A stretch of DNA of 64,000 nt from Bolinopsis microptera (taxonomy: Eukaryota > Ctenophora > Tentaculata > Lobata > Bolinopsidae): the NCBI RefSeq assembly GCF_026151205.1, contig NC_087081.1, positions 16,232,837 to 16,296,836 on the forward strand. The letters are read 5' to 3'. Each line of letters starts with the position of its first letter. Position 1 is the first letter of the stretch. Of this stretch, positions 25,849 through 38,399 are shown one piece after another. Below the pieces are notes generated by a model. It was not told the DNA's origin, made no database searches, and saw nothing but the letters and a program-made list of their open reading frames with translations. The position numbers were made by a program, and so were the translations under genes.

Positions 25849-26980
25849 CACCCTAATTTTTTTGTGAAACTTGGTTTCGAGATAGCAGTTGAACAACAAA
25901 CTAGGACCGGTGACCGAACTTTTGAGGGGGTCCTGGACCCCAACCGCCAAACGGTGCCCGCGGGGCAGCCACGCCCATATTTGGTCCAAATTAGGCCCAA
26001 TTTAGCCAAATACCCTCAACATGCCCAAAACCCAGATTTTAGGTGCTTTACTTGTAGCTAGTGGTCCCCTGAACTCGTATATGAATTTTCATCAAGATTG
26101 GACAAAAAATGACTGAGTTATGAGCCAAAAACCATATGCCCATATTTGGGTATACGCACCAAATTTGGTCGATTTTGGCCCATAAATTGGTCAAATATCA
26201 ATATTTTTGAATGAAACCAACTTTATATGGAAGGTAAGCCTATACTACACATTCTCTATGATTATCAGCTCAGTATCTACCTAACTGTGGATTCTGTGCT
26301 CAATTAATCGCAAAAAATGAACAAAATCGCCCATATCTCAGTTCGCGATATTTGCGAAACTGATTTCGTTCAAAACAATAGAACTCAATAGGGTTTCAAT
26401 ATTTTTACATGAAATTTTCAGAATCAACGTAGAATCGCATTTCGACCTTAAGTTTTCATATGGAATTTTGAGTTAGGCCTTTAAAAAAATTTGGCGGCCA
26501 AATTCTGAAAAATGCCCGATTAATTGAGCACAGAATCCACAGTTAGGTAGATACTGAGCTGATAATCATAGAGAATGTTTAGTATAGGCTTACCTTCCAT
26601 ATAAAGTTGGTTTCATTCAAAAATATTGATATTTGACCAATTTATGGGCCAAAATCGACCAAATTTGGTGCGTATACCCAAATATGGGCATATGGTTTTT
26701 GGCTCATAACTCAGTCATTTTTTGTCCAATCTTGATGAAAATTCATATACGAGTTCAGGGGACCACTAGCTACAAGTAAAGCACCTAAAATCTGGGTTTT
26801 GGGCAAGTTGAGGGTATTTGGCTAAATTGGGCCTAATTTGGACCAAATATGGGCGTGGCTGCCCCGCGGGCACCGTTTGGCGGTTGGGGTCTGGGACCCC
26901 CTCAAAAGTTCGGTCACCGGTCTTAGTTTGTTGGTCAACTGCTATCTCGAAACCAAGTTTCACAAAAAAATCAGGGTGAA
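25847..26980. mobile_element. Foldback element, copy 1
   Basis: Two inverted arms of about 465 bp (25847-26310 and 26517-26980), nearly identical, surround a loop of about 206 bp. A G run precedes the left arm and a C run follows the right arm, so the inversion extends into the homopolymers. Short open frames in the arms are mirrored between the arms and copied with the element; they show no protein family. The right arm and loop are part of the duplicated unit 25901-29470. Confidence 0.9.
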
Positions 26981-29470
26981 CCCCCCCCCCCCCCCCCCCC
27001 CTTAACAATGGTCAAAAAATAGTCCATTAACAATGTTATTGTTAATGGTCTGGCCCGGCGAGCACTTGCCATCGGGCCATTTCGAGAAGATTTTCGAGAA
27101 CATTTCGAGAAGAAAGCGGCGCGCGCTACTTCGAAGAAATTTAGACGAGTAACATCCGTCAATATTTTTATTTCAATCCTGCCTCATTTTGTATCCGGGA
27201 TACTATCCCTTACAATACGTAGCAAATTACTTGGGGATCCCAGGCTATTGTGTTCATAAACATGAATAGAGATTCGGCGGAATGACAGGCTGAGCACCGC
27301 CCGGTAAGTAGCAAATCGCGAATCTGCGAATCACCCTGGTCACTAATAGTAATTTATACTTCAACTTGGATAGTTGGATCAATCCATTTATTTACTTCGC
27401 AGGTAACTCTGCTTTCGAGGAATTTACCAACAAAAAAACTTTTGTATTAGAGACAAAGTTCGACAATTCAAAAGGATGTTTTAGCTACAAGGGCTAGGTC
27501 TGACGATCCGTTAATGTTATTTCAAATTGACTCTAAATGAATATTAATCGTTAATATTTTAACATGAACTGTTAAATTGCTGTCAACATTCTGTACAAAC
27601 TTCGTAAAAAACCCGGTATAAAAAGGTTGAAGATCATTTTTTATTACTAATGAAAAAATTATTAGGGAGCGTTCACATATAACGTCAGCAAGATTTTGCC
27701 CAATTTTACCCCCCCCCATCCCCCCTGTCAGCAACTGTCAGCATTGAGCGACCCCCTCCCCCCTAATGACGTCAGCATTTTCCAGACGGGGTTTAATGCT
27801 TGGGGAGAGGTCTTCAACTCAGTTCTTAGTTTAGGGTAATACTGTCAAAGGATCACATTTATCCACTGTTACACCTGAACAACATGATTTATATCGAAAC
27901 CACAATAGTCCAACTCAGGGAAGGCAGGGAGAATAGAAGTCGATTATGAAATTGATCATAGTCATTGCTCGCAGAGTTCGTGCCGCTGCTTAATGTTTAT
28001 CTAAAGAACCCACAAGTATTGACCGCGGATCATTTTCCCATTGATCATCCACCGTAAATACCTGTAATACTAATTATAAAGTCATCTTTACTACACGAGG
28101 ATAGTTTTCAATAAAATCTACCATTTTATCACATGAATTCTGTGACCTCATGTGCCTCTTCTTTTTTATAATTAAGTTCTGCCATGTTTGAAGTCTGGTG
28201 TGATTGTTTCACGAGAATTATTATCAGAAATTTCAGTTAAAAAATAACATGATCTGGAGTTAGAGATCACCACGTGCGGTTCCAGATCACTATTATACGC
28301 ACGTGCATTATCTCAATATAAAGGAGCTGTTGCTCCAGGTCTTTTTACCAGCTGCTGCACCACCTTCTGGTCTATTTTCTTAGGTTAATAATAATATTGA
28401 TGATTAGTGAAAGCTGAATCACCTTGGTGTGCAATATAATATTTATTGCAGTACGTTTATAAATTTTACCAGTATACCTACTGCACGATTCAACGTTTTG
28501 TTTTATCTTGGCTGATTATTTGATTTCTCGATACAAGAAAAGCCTCTAGCAATTTCAATAGTGAAATGTGAGTGAGGAGAGCCCTGTGTAGAGTGTTCGC
28601 GTATAAATAGCACGTACCTTATCGGCCATTTTAATGTCCGTTAAAATAAAGTCCGTTTACTAGTTATAAGGTCCGTTCAACTTCAAGTCAAAGTCTGTTG
28701 AATTTTTCCCACGAAAGTATTCCACTACGAACATATTTTCCAGGATATGACTACTTTTTAATTTCGGTAAATTCCAATTTCTACAATCGGACTAAATTAT
28801 ATCACCATTTTTACTGCTAACGACTGCTTTTTTATTTGTACTAGTGCGTTGTTCGTTTGATTAAATTCCTTCTCAAATAAACAGTTCATTAAACAAGCAC
28901 CTAGTTCAGGTTGAATTAAGTTTTACCTTACTTAAGAAAGACGAGTGGCAGCAAAAGAAATGTGGGCAGGTTCAATGATGATGATGTGTATAACAACAGG
29001 TCTTACTCACGGTCTAGGTAAACTACTGTACAAGTGATTTTGTAAAAATGTGTTTTAAATTTTAACAATATGCAAACAATTTTAAAATGATTAAGACTAA
29101 TGTATTAACCGAGTGAATAATTTCAGGAAATTCCCAGTACATGGAAGTGAACAACTTATTTCTGACCGAACTATCTGAAAATGGAACATTCAAATGTTAT
29201 CGAGAGGACAAATACTTCAAGATCCTGTCAAGCTATGAACTTGAAAACAAGGACAATCAGGGAGCACCTTTAAAAGCACACCGGGTGAGCCAAAAATGTT
29301 ATGATGACATCGGAACTGAGCTTGGGTCGTATCAGGCGTGTATTGTTAACGGCTATACTAAAGGTGGGTCCTGTGGTAAAGTTTGTTCTGATTATAATGA
29401 GAATCACTTGGTATGGCCAGTAGTTTTACCCCCAGAGACAATGTGTGATGGCGTAGAGGACTGTCAGGAT
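25901..29470. repeat. Tandem segmental duplication, left unit
   Basis: This 3570-bp unit runs from inside the left arm of the foldback element, through non-coding DNA, to residue 134 of the GPCR gene. The right unit (29471-32919) matches it almost base for base. At the junction, GPCR sequence GACTGTCAGGAT joins CTAGGACCGG from inside the foldback arm. That is what a direct tandem duplication with these two breakpoints produces. Confidence 0.93.
27048..27158. repeat. Dispersed repeat family C
   Basis: The core is GAGCACTTGCCATCGGGCCA, then GCGCGCTACTTCGAAGAAATTT-like sequence and GACGAGTAACAT. It is present here, in the duplicate at 30507-30617, and diverged at 37978-38085. Confidence 0.8.
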
Positions 29471-29575
29471 CTAGGACCGGTGACCGAACTTTTGAGGGGG
29501 TCCTGGACCCCAACCGCCAAACGGTGCCCGCGGGGCAGCCACGCCCATATTTGGTCCAAATTAGGCCCAATTTAG
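28960..29575 (+). pseudogene. Truncated 5' copy of the LDLa GPCR gene fused to foldback sequence
   Basis: Exon 1 (28960-29017) and the start of exon 2 (from 29127) match the intact gene, with at least one silent change (TTC/TTT near 29215). At 29470 the coding sequence breaks inside the first LDLa module, before its calcium-binding GSDE segment, and runs into foldback arm DNA for 35 further codons to a stop. If transcribed, it would give about 168 residues with a leader and no membrane domain. The upstream DNA is the same as for the intact gene, so expression is possible. More likely it is a duplication relic. Confidence 0.88.
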
Positions 29576-30447
29576 CCAAATACCCTCAACATGCCCAAAA
29601 CCCAGATTTTAGGTGCTTTACTTGTAGCTAGTGGTCCCCTGAACTCGTATATGAATTTTCATCAAGATTGGACAAAAAATGACTGAGTTATGAGCCAAAA
29701 ACCATATGCCCATATTTGGGTATACGCACCAAATTTGGTCGATTTTGGCCCATAAATTGGTCAAATATCAATATTTTTGAATGAAACCAACTTTATATGG
29801 AAGGTAAGCCTATACTACACATTCTCTATGATTATCAGCTCAGTATCTACCTAACTGTGGATTCTGTGCTCAATTAATCGCAAAAAATGAACAAAATCGC
29901 CCATATCTCAGTTCGCGATATTTCATATGGAATTTTGAGTTAGGCCTTTAAAAAAATTTGGCGGCCAAATTCTGAAAAATGCCCGATTAATTGAGCACAG
30001 AATCCACAGTTAGGTAGATACTGAGCTGATAATCATAGAGAATGTTTAGTATAGGCTTACCTTCCATATAAAGTTGGTTTCATTCAAAAATATTGATATT
30101 TGACCAATTTATGGGCCAAAATCGACCAAATTTGGTGCGTATACCCAAATATGGGCATATGGTTTTTGGCTCATAACTCAGTCATTTTTTGTCCAATCTT
30201 GATGAAAATTCATATACGAGTTCAGGGGACCACTAGCTACAAGTAAAGCACCTAAAATCTGGGTTTTGGGCAAGTTGAGGGTATTTGGCTAAATTGGGCC
30301 TAATTTGGACCAAATATGGGCGTGGCTGCCCCGCGGGCACCGTTTGGCGGTTGGGGTCTGGGACCCCCTCAAAAGTTCGGTCACCGGTCTTAGTTTGTTG
30401 GTCAACTGCTATCTCGAAACCAAGTTTCACAAAAAAATCAGGGTGAA
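29471..30447. mobile_element. Foldback element, copy 2, left arm truncated
   Basis: The left arm lacks its first 54 bp and starts exactly at the duplication junction. The right arm ends at 30447 before a C run. It arose by duplication, not by a new insertion. Confidence 0.88.
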
Positions 30448-32919
30448 CCCCCCCCCCCCTTAACAATGGTCAAAAAATAGTCCATTAACAATGTTATTGT
30501 TAATGGTCTGGCCCGGCGAGCACTTGCCATCGGGCCATTTCGAGAAGATTTTCGAGAACATTTCGAGAAGAAAGCGGCGCGCGCTACTTCGAAGAAATTT
30601 AGACGAGTAACATCCGTCAATATTTTTATTTCAATCCTGCCTCATTTTGTATCCCTTACAATACGTAGCAAATTACTTGGGGATCCCAGGCTATTGTGTT
30701 CATAAACATGAATAGAGATTCGGCGGAATGACAGGCTGAGCACCGCCCGGTAAGTAGCAAATCGCGAATCTGCGAATCACCCTGGTCACTAATAGTAATT
30801 TATACTTCAACTTGGATAGTTGGATCAATCCATTTATTTACTTCGCAGGTAACTCTGCTTTCGAGGAATTTACCAAAAAAAAAACTTTTGTATTAGAGAC
30901 AAAGTTCGACAATTCAAAAGGATGTTTTAGCTACAAGGGCTAGGTCTGACGATCCGTTAATGTTATTTCAAATTGACTCTAAATGAATATTAATCGTTAA
31001 TATTTTAACATGAACTGTTAAATTGCTGTCAACATTCTGTACAAACTTCGTAAAAAACCCGGTATAAAAAGGTTGAAGATCATTTTTTATTACTAATGAA
31101 AAAATTATTAGGGAGCGTTCACATATAACGTCAGCAAGATTTTGCCCAATTTTACCCCCCCCCCCCCATCCCCCCTGTCAGCAACTGTCAGCATTGAGCG
31201 ACCCCCCTCCCCCTAATGACGTCAGCATTTTCCAGACGGGGTTTAATGCTTGGGGAGAGGTCTTCAACTCAGTTCTTAGTTTAGGGTAATACTGTCAAAG
31301 GATCACATTTATCCACTGTTACACCTGAACAACATGATTTATATCGAAACCACAATAGTCCAACTCAGGGAAGGCAGGGAGAATAGAAGTCGATTATGAA
31401 ATTGATCATAGTCATTGCTCGCAGAGTTCGTGCCGCTGCTTAATGTTTATCTAAAGAACCCACAAGTATTGACCGCGGATCATTTTCCCATTGATCATCC
31501 ACCGTAAATACCTGTAATACTAATTATAAAGTCATCTTTACTACACGAGGATAGTTTTCAATAAAATCTACCATTTTATCACATGAATTCTGTGACCTCA
31601 TGTGCCTCTTCTTTTTTATAATTAAGTTCTGCCATGTTTGAAGTCTGGTGTGATTGTTTCACGAGAATTATTATCAGAAATTTCAGTTAAAAAATAACAT
31701 GATCTGGAGTTAGAGATCACCACGTGCGGTTCCAGATCACTATTATACGCACGTGCATTATCTCAATATAAAGGAGCTGTTGCTCCAGGTCTTTTTACCA
31801 GCTGCTGCACCACCTTCTGGTCTATTTTCTTAGGTTAATAATAATATTGATGATTAGTGAAAGCTGAATCACCTTGGTGTGCAATATAATATTTATTGCA
31901 GTACGTTTATAAATTTTACCAGTATACCTACTGCACGATTCAACGTTTTGTTTTATCTTGGCTGATTATTTGATTTCTCGATACAAGAAAAGCCTCTAGC
32001 AATTTCAATAGTGAAATGTGAGTGAGGAGAGCCCTGTGTAGAGTGTTCGCGTATAATAGCACGTACCTTATCGGCCATTTTAATGTCCGTTAAAATAAAG
32101 TCCGTTTACTAGTTATAAGGTCCGTTCAACTTCAAGTCAAAGTCTGTTGAATTTTTCCCACGAAAGTATTCCACTACGAACATATTTTCCAGGATATGAC
32201 TACTTTTTAATTTCGGTAAATTCCAATTTCTACAATCGGACTAAATTATATCACCATTTTTACTGCTAACGACTGCTTTTTTATTTGTACTAGTGCGTTG
32301 TTCGTTTGATTAAATTCCTTCTCAAATAAACAGTTCATTAAACAAGCACCTAGTTCAGGTTGAATTAAGTTTTACCTTACTTAAGAAAGACGAGTGGCAG
32401 CAAAAGAAATGTGGGCAGGTTCAATGATGATGATGTGTATAACAACAGGTCTTACTCACGGTCTAGGTAAACTACTGTACAAGTGATTTTGTAAAAATGT
32501 GTTTTAAATTTTAACAATATGCAAACAATTTTAAAATGATTAAGACTAATGTATTAACCGAGTGAATAATTTCAGGAAATTCCCAGTACATGGAAGTGAA
32601 CAACTTATTTCTGACCGAACTATCTGAAAATGGAACATTCAAATGTTATCGAGAGGACAAATACTTTAAGATCCTGTCAAGCTATGAACTTGAAAACAAG
32701 GACAATCAGGGAGCACCTTTAAAAGCACACCGGGTGAGCCAAAAATGTTATGATGACATCGGAACTGAGCTTGGGTCGTATCAGGCGTGTATTGTTAACG
32801 GCTATACTAAAGGTGGGTCCTGTGGTAAAGTTTGTTCTGATTATAATGAGAATCACTTGGTATGGCCAGTAGTTTTACCCCCAGAGACAATGTGTGATGG
32901 CGTAGAGGACTGTCAGGAT
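29471..32919. repeat. Tandem segmental duplication, right unit
   Basis: This 3449-bp unit is 121 bp shorter than the left unit. About 98 bp are missing from the foldback loop (between the paired GATATTT context near 29923), 12 bp are missing near 30651 between TATCC repeats, and the C run is shorter. It contains the 5' flank, exon 1 and the start of exon 2 of the intact GPCR gene. Confidence 0.93.
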
Positions 32920-35900
32920 GGTTCGGACGAGGATAATTGTGGTGAAGATATTGCGGGGAGATACTGTGCTGCAGATTTCAGTCAACAGATTCCAAAGGAG
33001 TACCTGTGTGATGGGTCTGTACATTATTGCGTAAAAGACAGGCCAGAGATTAAAGATGAATCGGACTGGTGGTGCAACAATGGTAATAGGCCTGGTGCGG
33101 TCGAGAGGATCAAATGCCAAAACATGAAAGGTTTCTTGCATCCAGCAAAGTTCTGTGATGGTACTAACGACTGTGGAGATGCTTATAATTCTGATGATGG
33201 TCCTTATGATGAGTTAAGATGCAATTCTACCCAAAATGAGTCTTATCTGAATGCTGATGGTGGCAGGCTGTGTCAGGACAATGTGACAGGTGATATCAGA
33301 TATCTTTATCCTGAGCAGATCTGTGGTAATCCTAGAGTAACCACGGGTGCTGTTGAAACAGAGGATTTTCGGCCATGCTGGAAAAAGCTTGATCAAATAC
33401 ATTGCAACAAAGAACATACAAGTGTTCATGGCTTAAGATGTCTTCTCGAATATTATTTGGAAAAATACGTAACAGAGAACACACACGAGTATTTTGACCA
33501 TGAGTTACGAAACAGACTGTCAAATAATACCTATAACGAAGAACGAGAAGAAACCATAATATCAAAATACCTGCTCTGTGACGGTGATAGGGATTGCGAA
33601 AATGGTATCGATGAGAAATGTCAAGACCCAAATGAAATGATTGATAATAAAAACAAAAAGGTTAGCGACCAAAATGATATGAATAATATCGCTCGAACGT
33701 GTCTGATACATAGACATCACATTTGTGATGGCTACAGAGATTGTCTAGAAGGAGAAGATGAACTAGACAGTATTTGCGAGACTGACGATTGGCAGAAGCT
33801 GCCTGGGTGTGTGAGAGTAGGAGCCAGGAACTTCGCGGATAGCACCAAAACAAGTTTGATTCATGTAGATTGGATCAAGGATACTATCACAGATTGCAGA
33901 AATGGAGTAGACGAAGAAGATAGAACACAGATTTGTCCGGTCACTTTTACGAATGGAGACCGGCAGCTAAGAAGTTTCAAAGGCGAATGTCCCGAAGTGT
34001 ACAAATGTACAGATGAAATGGAGAATCGGGACAGCTACGTTGAAATCTTTGACCTATGCCAGTCAAGTCTAGACACTTGTGAACGCCAAAACAGAATCTG
34101 TCAGGCAGCAAAGAGAAGACCATCCATAGAAACAACGCCAATCAAAACTTCAAGGGTAGAAGTAGAAGGTATCATCGCCACTAAACATGTGGCCCCTTGT
34201 TTACCTGGTTTGATGAAATATAGACAGTTCAACTGCACGACCAGTGATCAGCATATCTTTGGATCTAAGAATAGGACCTCTGGAATAATGAACACAACTT
34301 GGGTCTATGAAGACAAGGTGCGTGATTGTTCTTATTACTTCGGAGAGACGTTTCTTTTCCTGACATGCAACGATCTTTGTTTTTCAAGGGAAGAATATGC
34401 CCGTTATTGGTACTATTTACATCGGCCATATATTCAACCTCGGAAATGTCCTTTTAAACAACCAAAATACCAAGATGATCTCTTTAGAGACTCTAGAGAA
34501 ACTTATCCAGTAGCAAGAATCACAGTTGAAGACGAGTTTAAAAGTGGAGATATTAAATTGAGATTGGTTGCTAAAATTAAGGACGGTTATCAGCTAAAAT
34601 GGTTTGGATGTGATAATGGCAGAGTGGTTCTTTTGAACGAAGTTTGTAATTTGGTAAACGATTGCGGAGATAACTCTGACGAATTGTACTGCTCTAATTC
34701 AGTGAGCTGCCGAGTTGCAACTGGTTATAATTATGATTCGGATTTCTCAAAAGTATCAAGAATACCACTATCATCGTTCAATGATGGAAAAGTCAATTGC
34801 AAAATAGTAAATGATTATAGTTCTAGGATGAATGACGAGTGTACCTCTCCATGGCTTTCTTTTCTTCTGGGTGAATACTCGGGAAACACCTACACATTTG
34901 CGATTGCCTTTGGTGTGCTGGCAACGGCTATAAATTCTTTTGTCATAGCAAAGAATATTTGGTCTTTGCGGAAAACCACAATGAAGTCGGTGTTATTTGG
35001 AGACACTATATATATTCTCATGATATCTGTTGGGGACTTTTGCATAGGTGTCTATCTTTTATTGTTAATAAAGAACCACTCGAGTTTCGGAACTAAATAC
35101 TGTTCTGAAAAATTTCGCTGGCTCTCATCGAACACGTGTAATTTCTTGGGAGCCCTTAGCACTTTTGGTTCGCAGATTTCACTGCTCTCGATGACTGTCA
35201 TGAGTATTTTGCGAGCAAGAAATCTCTCCAAATCACTTTCGTTTCGTTTTTCGAGACGACTTTTGGCAGTCTACATCATTTTGGCATTGGCAGTTGTAAT
35301 TCTGTCTGTTGCAATAGCGGTAACACCTCTCCTGGATATTTTCGAAGATTACTTCTTGAACGGACAAGTGTATGGAGATTCATACCAGCATCCGAAAGAG
35401 CAAATAAAAATATCTTTTCTCCTTGGACAGCAAACCAAGCGGGACCTTGTCAGTGTTATTGATGCTCATTACGGCTCAACAATCCAAAAGAAACTACTCC
35501 AAAATGGAGAAGGCTTAAGATGGAGTGAAATCAGGCGTCTCTTTGAAGGCATGTTCACAGGATTTTGGAGGAATAAAGATAGTGAAATTTCCGGAATCCC
35601 CTTTGGAAGAGTTGGATTTTATGGAAGTAGTGCAGTCTGTCTCTTTAAATACTTCGTCACCAAAGATGATCCTCAGCATATGTTCTCGATAGCAATATTG
35701 GGGCTGAATTTGGCTTGTTTCGTGATCATCACAGCATCCTACTTGAAAATTCTGCACCAGACCACCAAGTCTAGTCAAGCTGTAGCCGGAGCCAGGGCCA
35801 ACAAATCCATTTTGCTCCAGACAAAGATATCGATGATAATCCTCTCAGATGCAGTATGCTGGCTGCCCTTCATTACCTACGCTTTTCTTCACTATACCGA

Positions 35901-36267
35901 GGTTGAAAATGCAGAGAAGCACTATCTTTTCTTCTCCGTCATCCTTCTACCTGTAAACTCAGTTGTCAACCCAATCATCTACCACTACAACCATTCATAC
36001 GTCAAACAGAAGGGCAGGGAGGTCTTGGCGAGGGTCCGTTCCAGTGATTGTTATTTGGGCTCCGTTTTCTTCCTATCTGAACTTCTCACCAGCACCGTAA
36101 CTTTATTATCAGGTTATGACATCCGATCCACGATCCAACCGATTCTAAAAAGAGTAAATCCTCATTTGGTCTCAACCGTAGTGAGATATAAAGTTGAGAA
36201 CTCTCAAGTTGAAATCGAAGACACTGACATGAAGGAGGATTCTCTCGTTGAAATCGAATGTGATTAA
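32409..36267 (+). CDS. LDLa-repeat class A G protein-coupled receptor
   Basis: Exon 1 (32409-32466) encodes a short hydrophobic, Met-rich leader. Exon 2 (32576-36267) encodes the rest, about 1249 residues in total. The ectodomain of about 785 residues is cysteine-rich and has LDL receptor class A modules, clearest around residues 126-141 (CDGVEDCQDGSDEDNC), 150-190, 200-235, 348-369, 394-420 and 698-726. Seven membrane segments follow from about residue 790. Class A marks are a TM2 Asp (SVGDFCIGVYLL), CWLP in TM6 and NPIIY in TM7 near residue 1150. The DRY position at the end of TM3 reads ILRARN, so the acidic-Arg-Tyr motif is absent. The layout recalls relaxin-type LGR receptors and the snail receptor GRL101, but I see no leucine-rich repeats. 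Ligand unknown. AATAAA signals lie at about 36549 and 36580. Confidence 0.92.
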
Positions 36268-37086
36268 TGATCATGCTTATAAGTTATGCTACCGGGTTAC
36301 GATTTTGTTATCATTGGTACAAAGTAACGATCACAGAATCCAGAACTCGAATTTTGCAACATACAAAACCAGAAAGGTTGTCGAGAATTGTTTCAAGACT
36401 GTTTTGGTAGGTAGTATAAAGTGCCGTAAGGGTCTATAATTATTAGCTGTCAAATTCAAACTGTACAAATATAGTTATACATTGCCCCGAGCTTGAGCAA
36501 GTTATTGCATGTTCAGATGATGAATACTATTTAATTATTGTTGTAGGAATAAACCTGTAGATGAAATACTTGTTGTAGAAATAAATAAAACCCATATTCA
36601 TATTTATGATTTCCCAAATTGTCAATCAGAAAAAAAGAACTTTCATTTATTATTATCAAAAACTGGTGCTAATCATTGTGAAAGACTGCAATATTGTAGG
36701 TTTATAACCTACCAAGACGCGCGCCGAGTTGGATTTGAAACAAACATTTTACCCGTTAACTGCAATAAAGACTACCTCCTGCTCTATTCAGCTACCCTCA
36801 GAGCAAGTACCCTCAAATTCTCGTTCATGCTGCCTCAGGTTATATCCAGCCTTATTTTAAGGTTATTTAAGGCTTCCAAAATCTCTTTTTATATTCTCAA
36901 TTCTGATGATTTTCCGTTTATCGAAGCTTTCTTTGGGAATAGGATTTTATGTACCTAGCTTAATCGTGTCTTGTGCCATCCTCATCGCATCAAAGTTTTC
37001 TCCGGACATCAGACATACTGCTTCCACATTCCAGTACCAATTGATGGCGACTTGTGGCACTCTCACCGACCTCGCTGATTGGTCAT

Positions 37087-37180
37087 TGTAGGTTTACAAC
37101 CTACCAGGACGCGCGCCGAGTTGGACTCGTCGACGGTCCTGGATATATGGAACAGATATTTTACGAGTATCACCCGTTAA
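37087..37180 (+). repeat. Dispersed repeat family A copy
   Basis: Complete copy from TGTAGGTTTACAACCTACCA to TATCACCCGTTAA, most similar to the copy at 23900-24000. The terminal TGTAGGTT/AACCTACA inversion could be the end structure of a small element. Confidence 0.8.
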
Positions 37181-38307
37181 ATTGGTCATTGGTCAAAATT
37201 TTAGTCAAAACCGCGAAATTGCGGTCAAGGGGATGGCAGAAATTTTTTTTCAACAATCTTCCAAAATCTCTGTTCATTACATTCTGATATGATTTTCCGT
37301 TTATCAAAGCTATCTTTGGGAATAAAACTTTGAATACGTGAGCTTGTGCCATCCTCAGTGACCTTTCTAGATGGTCATTCAAGGGGACAGCTCTCACTCT
37401 CACCGACTTGCTCTATACTATGACTATGCTCTATACTATGACTATCCAGAGCCCCTCCCATGAAACCTTACTGGCTGGGGCCTAACTTCAAAAGTAAAAG
37501 AGATAGAGACTTCCGGTTTTTTGCAAAATGTTCGCCTTGTAAATGTTAAAATAACTTTTCCTCCCCAAGAGGAAAATTAGCCCCAGGGACATTGTAGTTT
37601 TTAGTTATTTAGAGTTATCCCAAAAAGTTTTATTTTGGGCCTAATAATTATAGTGCGCAGCTTTGAGCTTTGACTTTGCGGATTCTTGTCCTCTGATTGG
37701 CTGAATTGTATCACGTGATGCAATCGCATTCTTGGGATGTTCGAAGCGTGCAATAAACTTACGAGCGCGCGCGAGCTTGTACATGCTGTGAAGACGCGAT
37801 CACGTACCTGTATTAATACGCCCAGCCAGTAGAATTGCTGGGGACTTCGAAGTATTTTGAACGAGATCTCGTTCAAAATACAGGGATCTAAACTAATACA
37901 GAGTAATTTAAATTAGTGTCAAAGAGTTGAAATAAACTTTTTCGTTAATTCTGCCAACATTTTTGACCATTGTTAATGATCTGGCCCGGCGCGCGCTACT
38001 TCGTAGCACTTGCCATCGGGCCATATTTCGAGAAGAAAGCGGCACGCGCTACTTCGAAGAAATTTTGACGAGTAACATCTGTCAACCAAAATTTCCGGAT
38101 TTTCAGAAACCTCAAACCTCCCAGTCACCCTGTCCGAAATTCTGAAACCCCCTCCCTATTTGCCAGACGTCCTAAGTAGATGGCCCCTTATTGGATAATG
38201 GATGCGCATGTCCAACATGCAAAAGGATGATGATTAATCACTCTACAATCGACTGTCGCGTGAATTTTTCAACCGTACGTTGACTACGTTCTCTAGCTGG
38301 TCCTGAA

Positions 38308-38399
38308 TTAACGGGTGATACTCGTAAAATATCTGTTCTATATATTGGACCGTCGACGAGTCCAACTCGGCGCGCGTCCTGGTAGGTTGTAAACCTACA
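38308..38399 (-). repeat. Dispersed repeat family A copy, inverted
   Basis: Reverse-complement copy of the family seen at 37087-37180, including the CGACGAGTCCAACTCGGCGC core. Confidence 0.8.

Noticed and set aside
25753-27162. Open frames in the foldback arms (and copies at 29358-30620)
   Set aside because: They are mirrored between the two arms, interrupted by the homopolymer runs and match no protein family I know.
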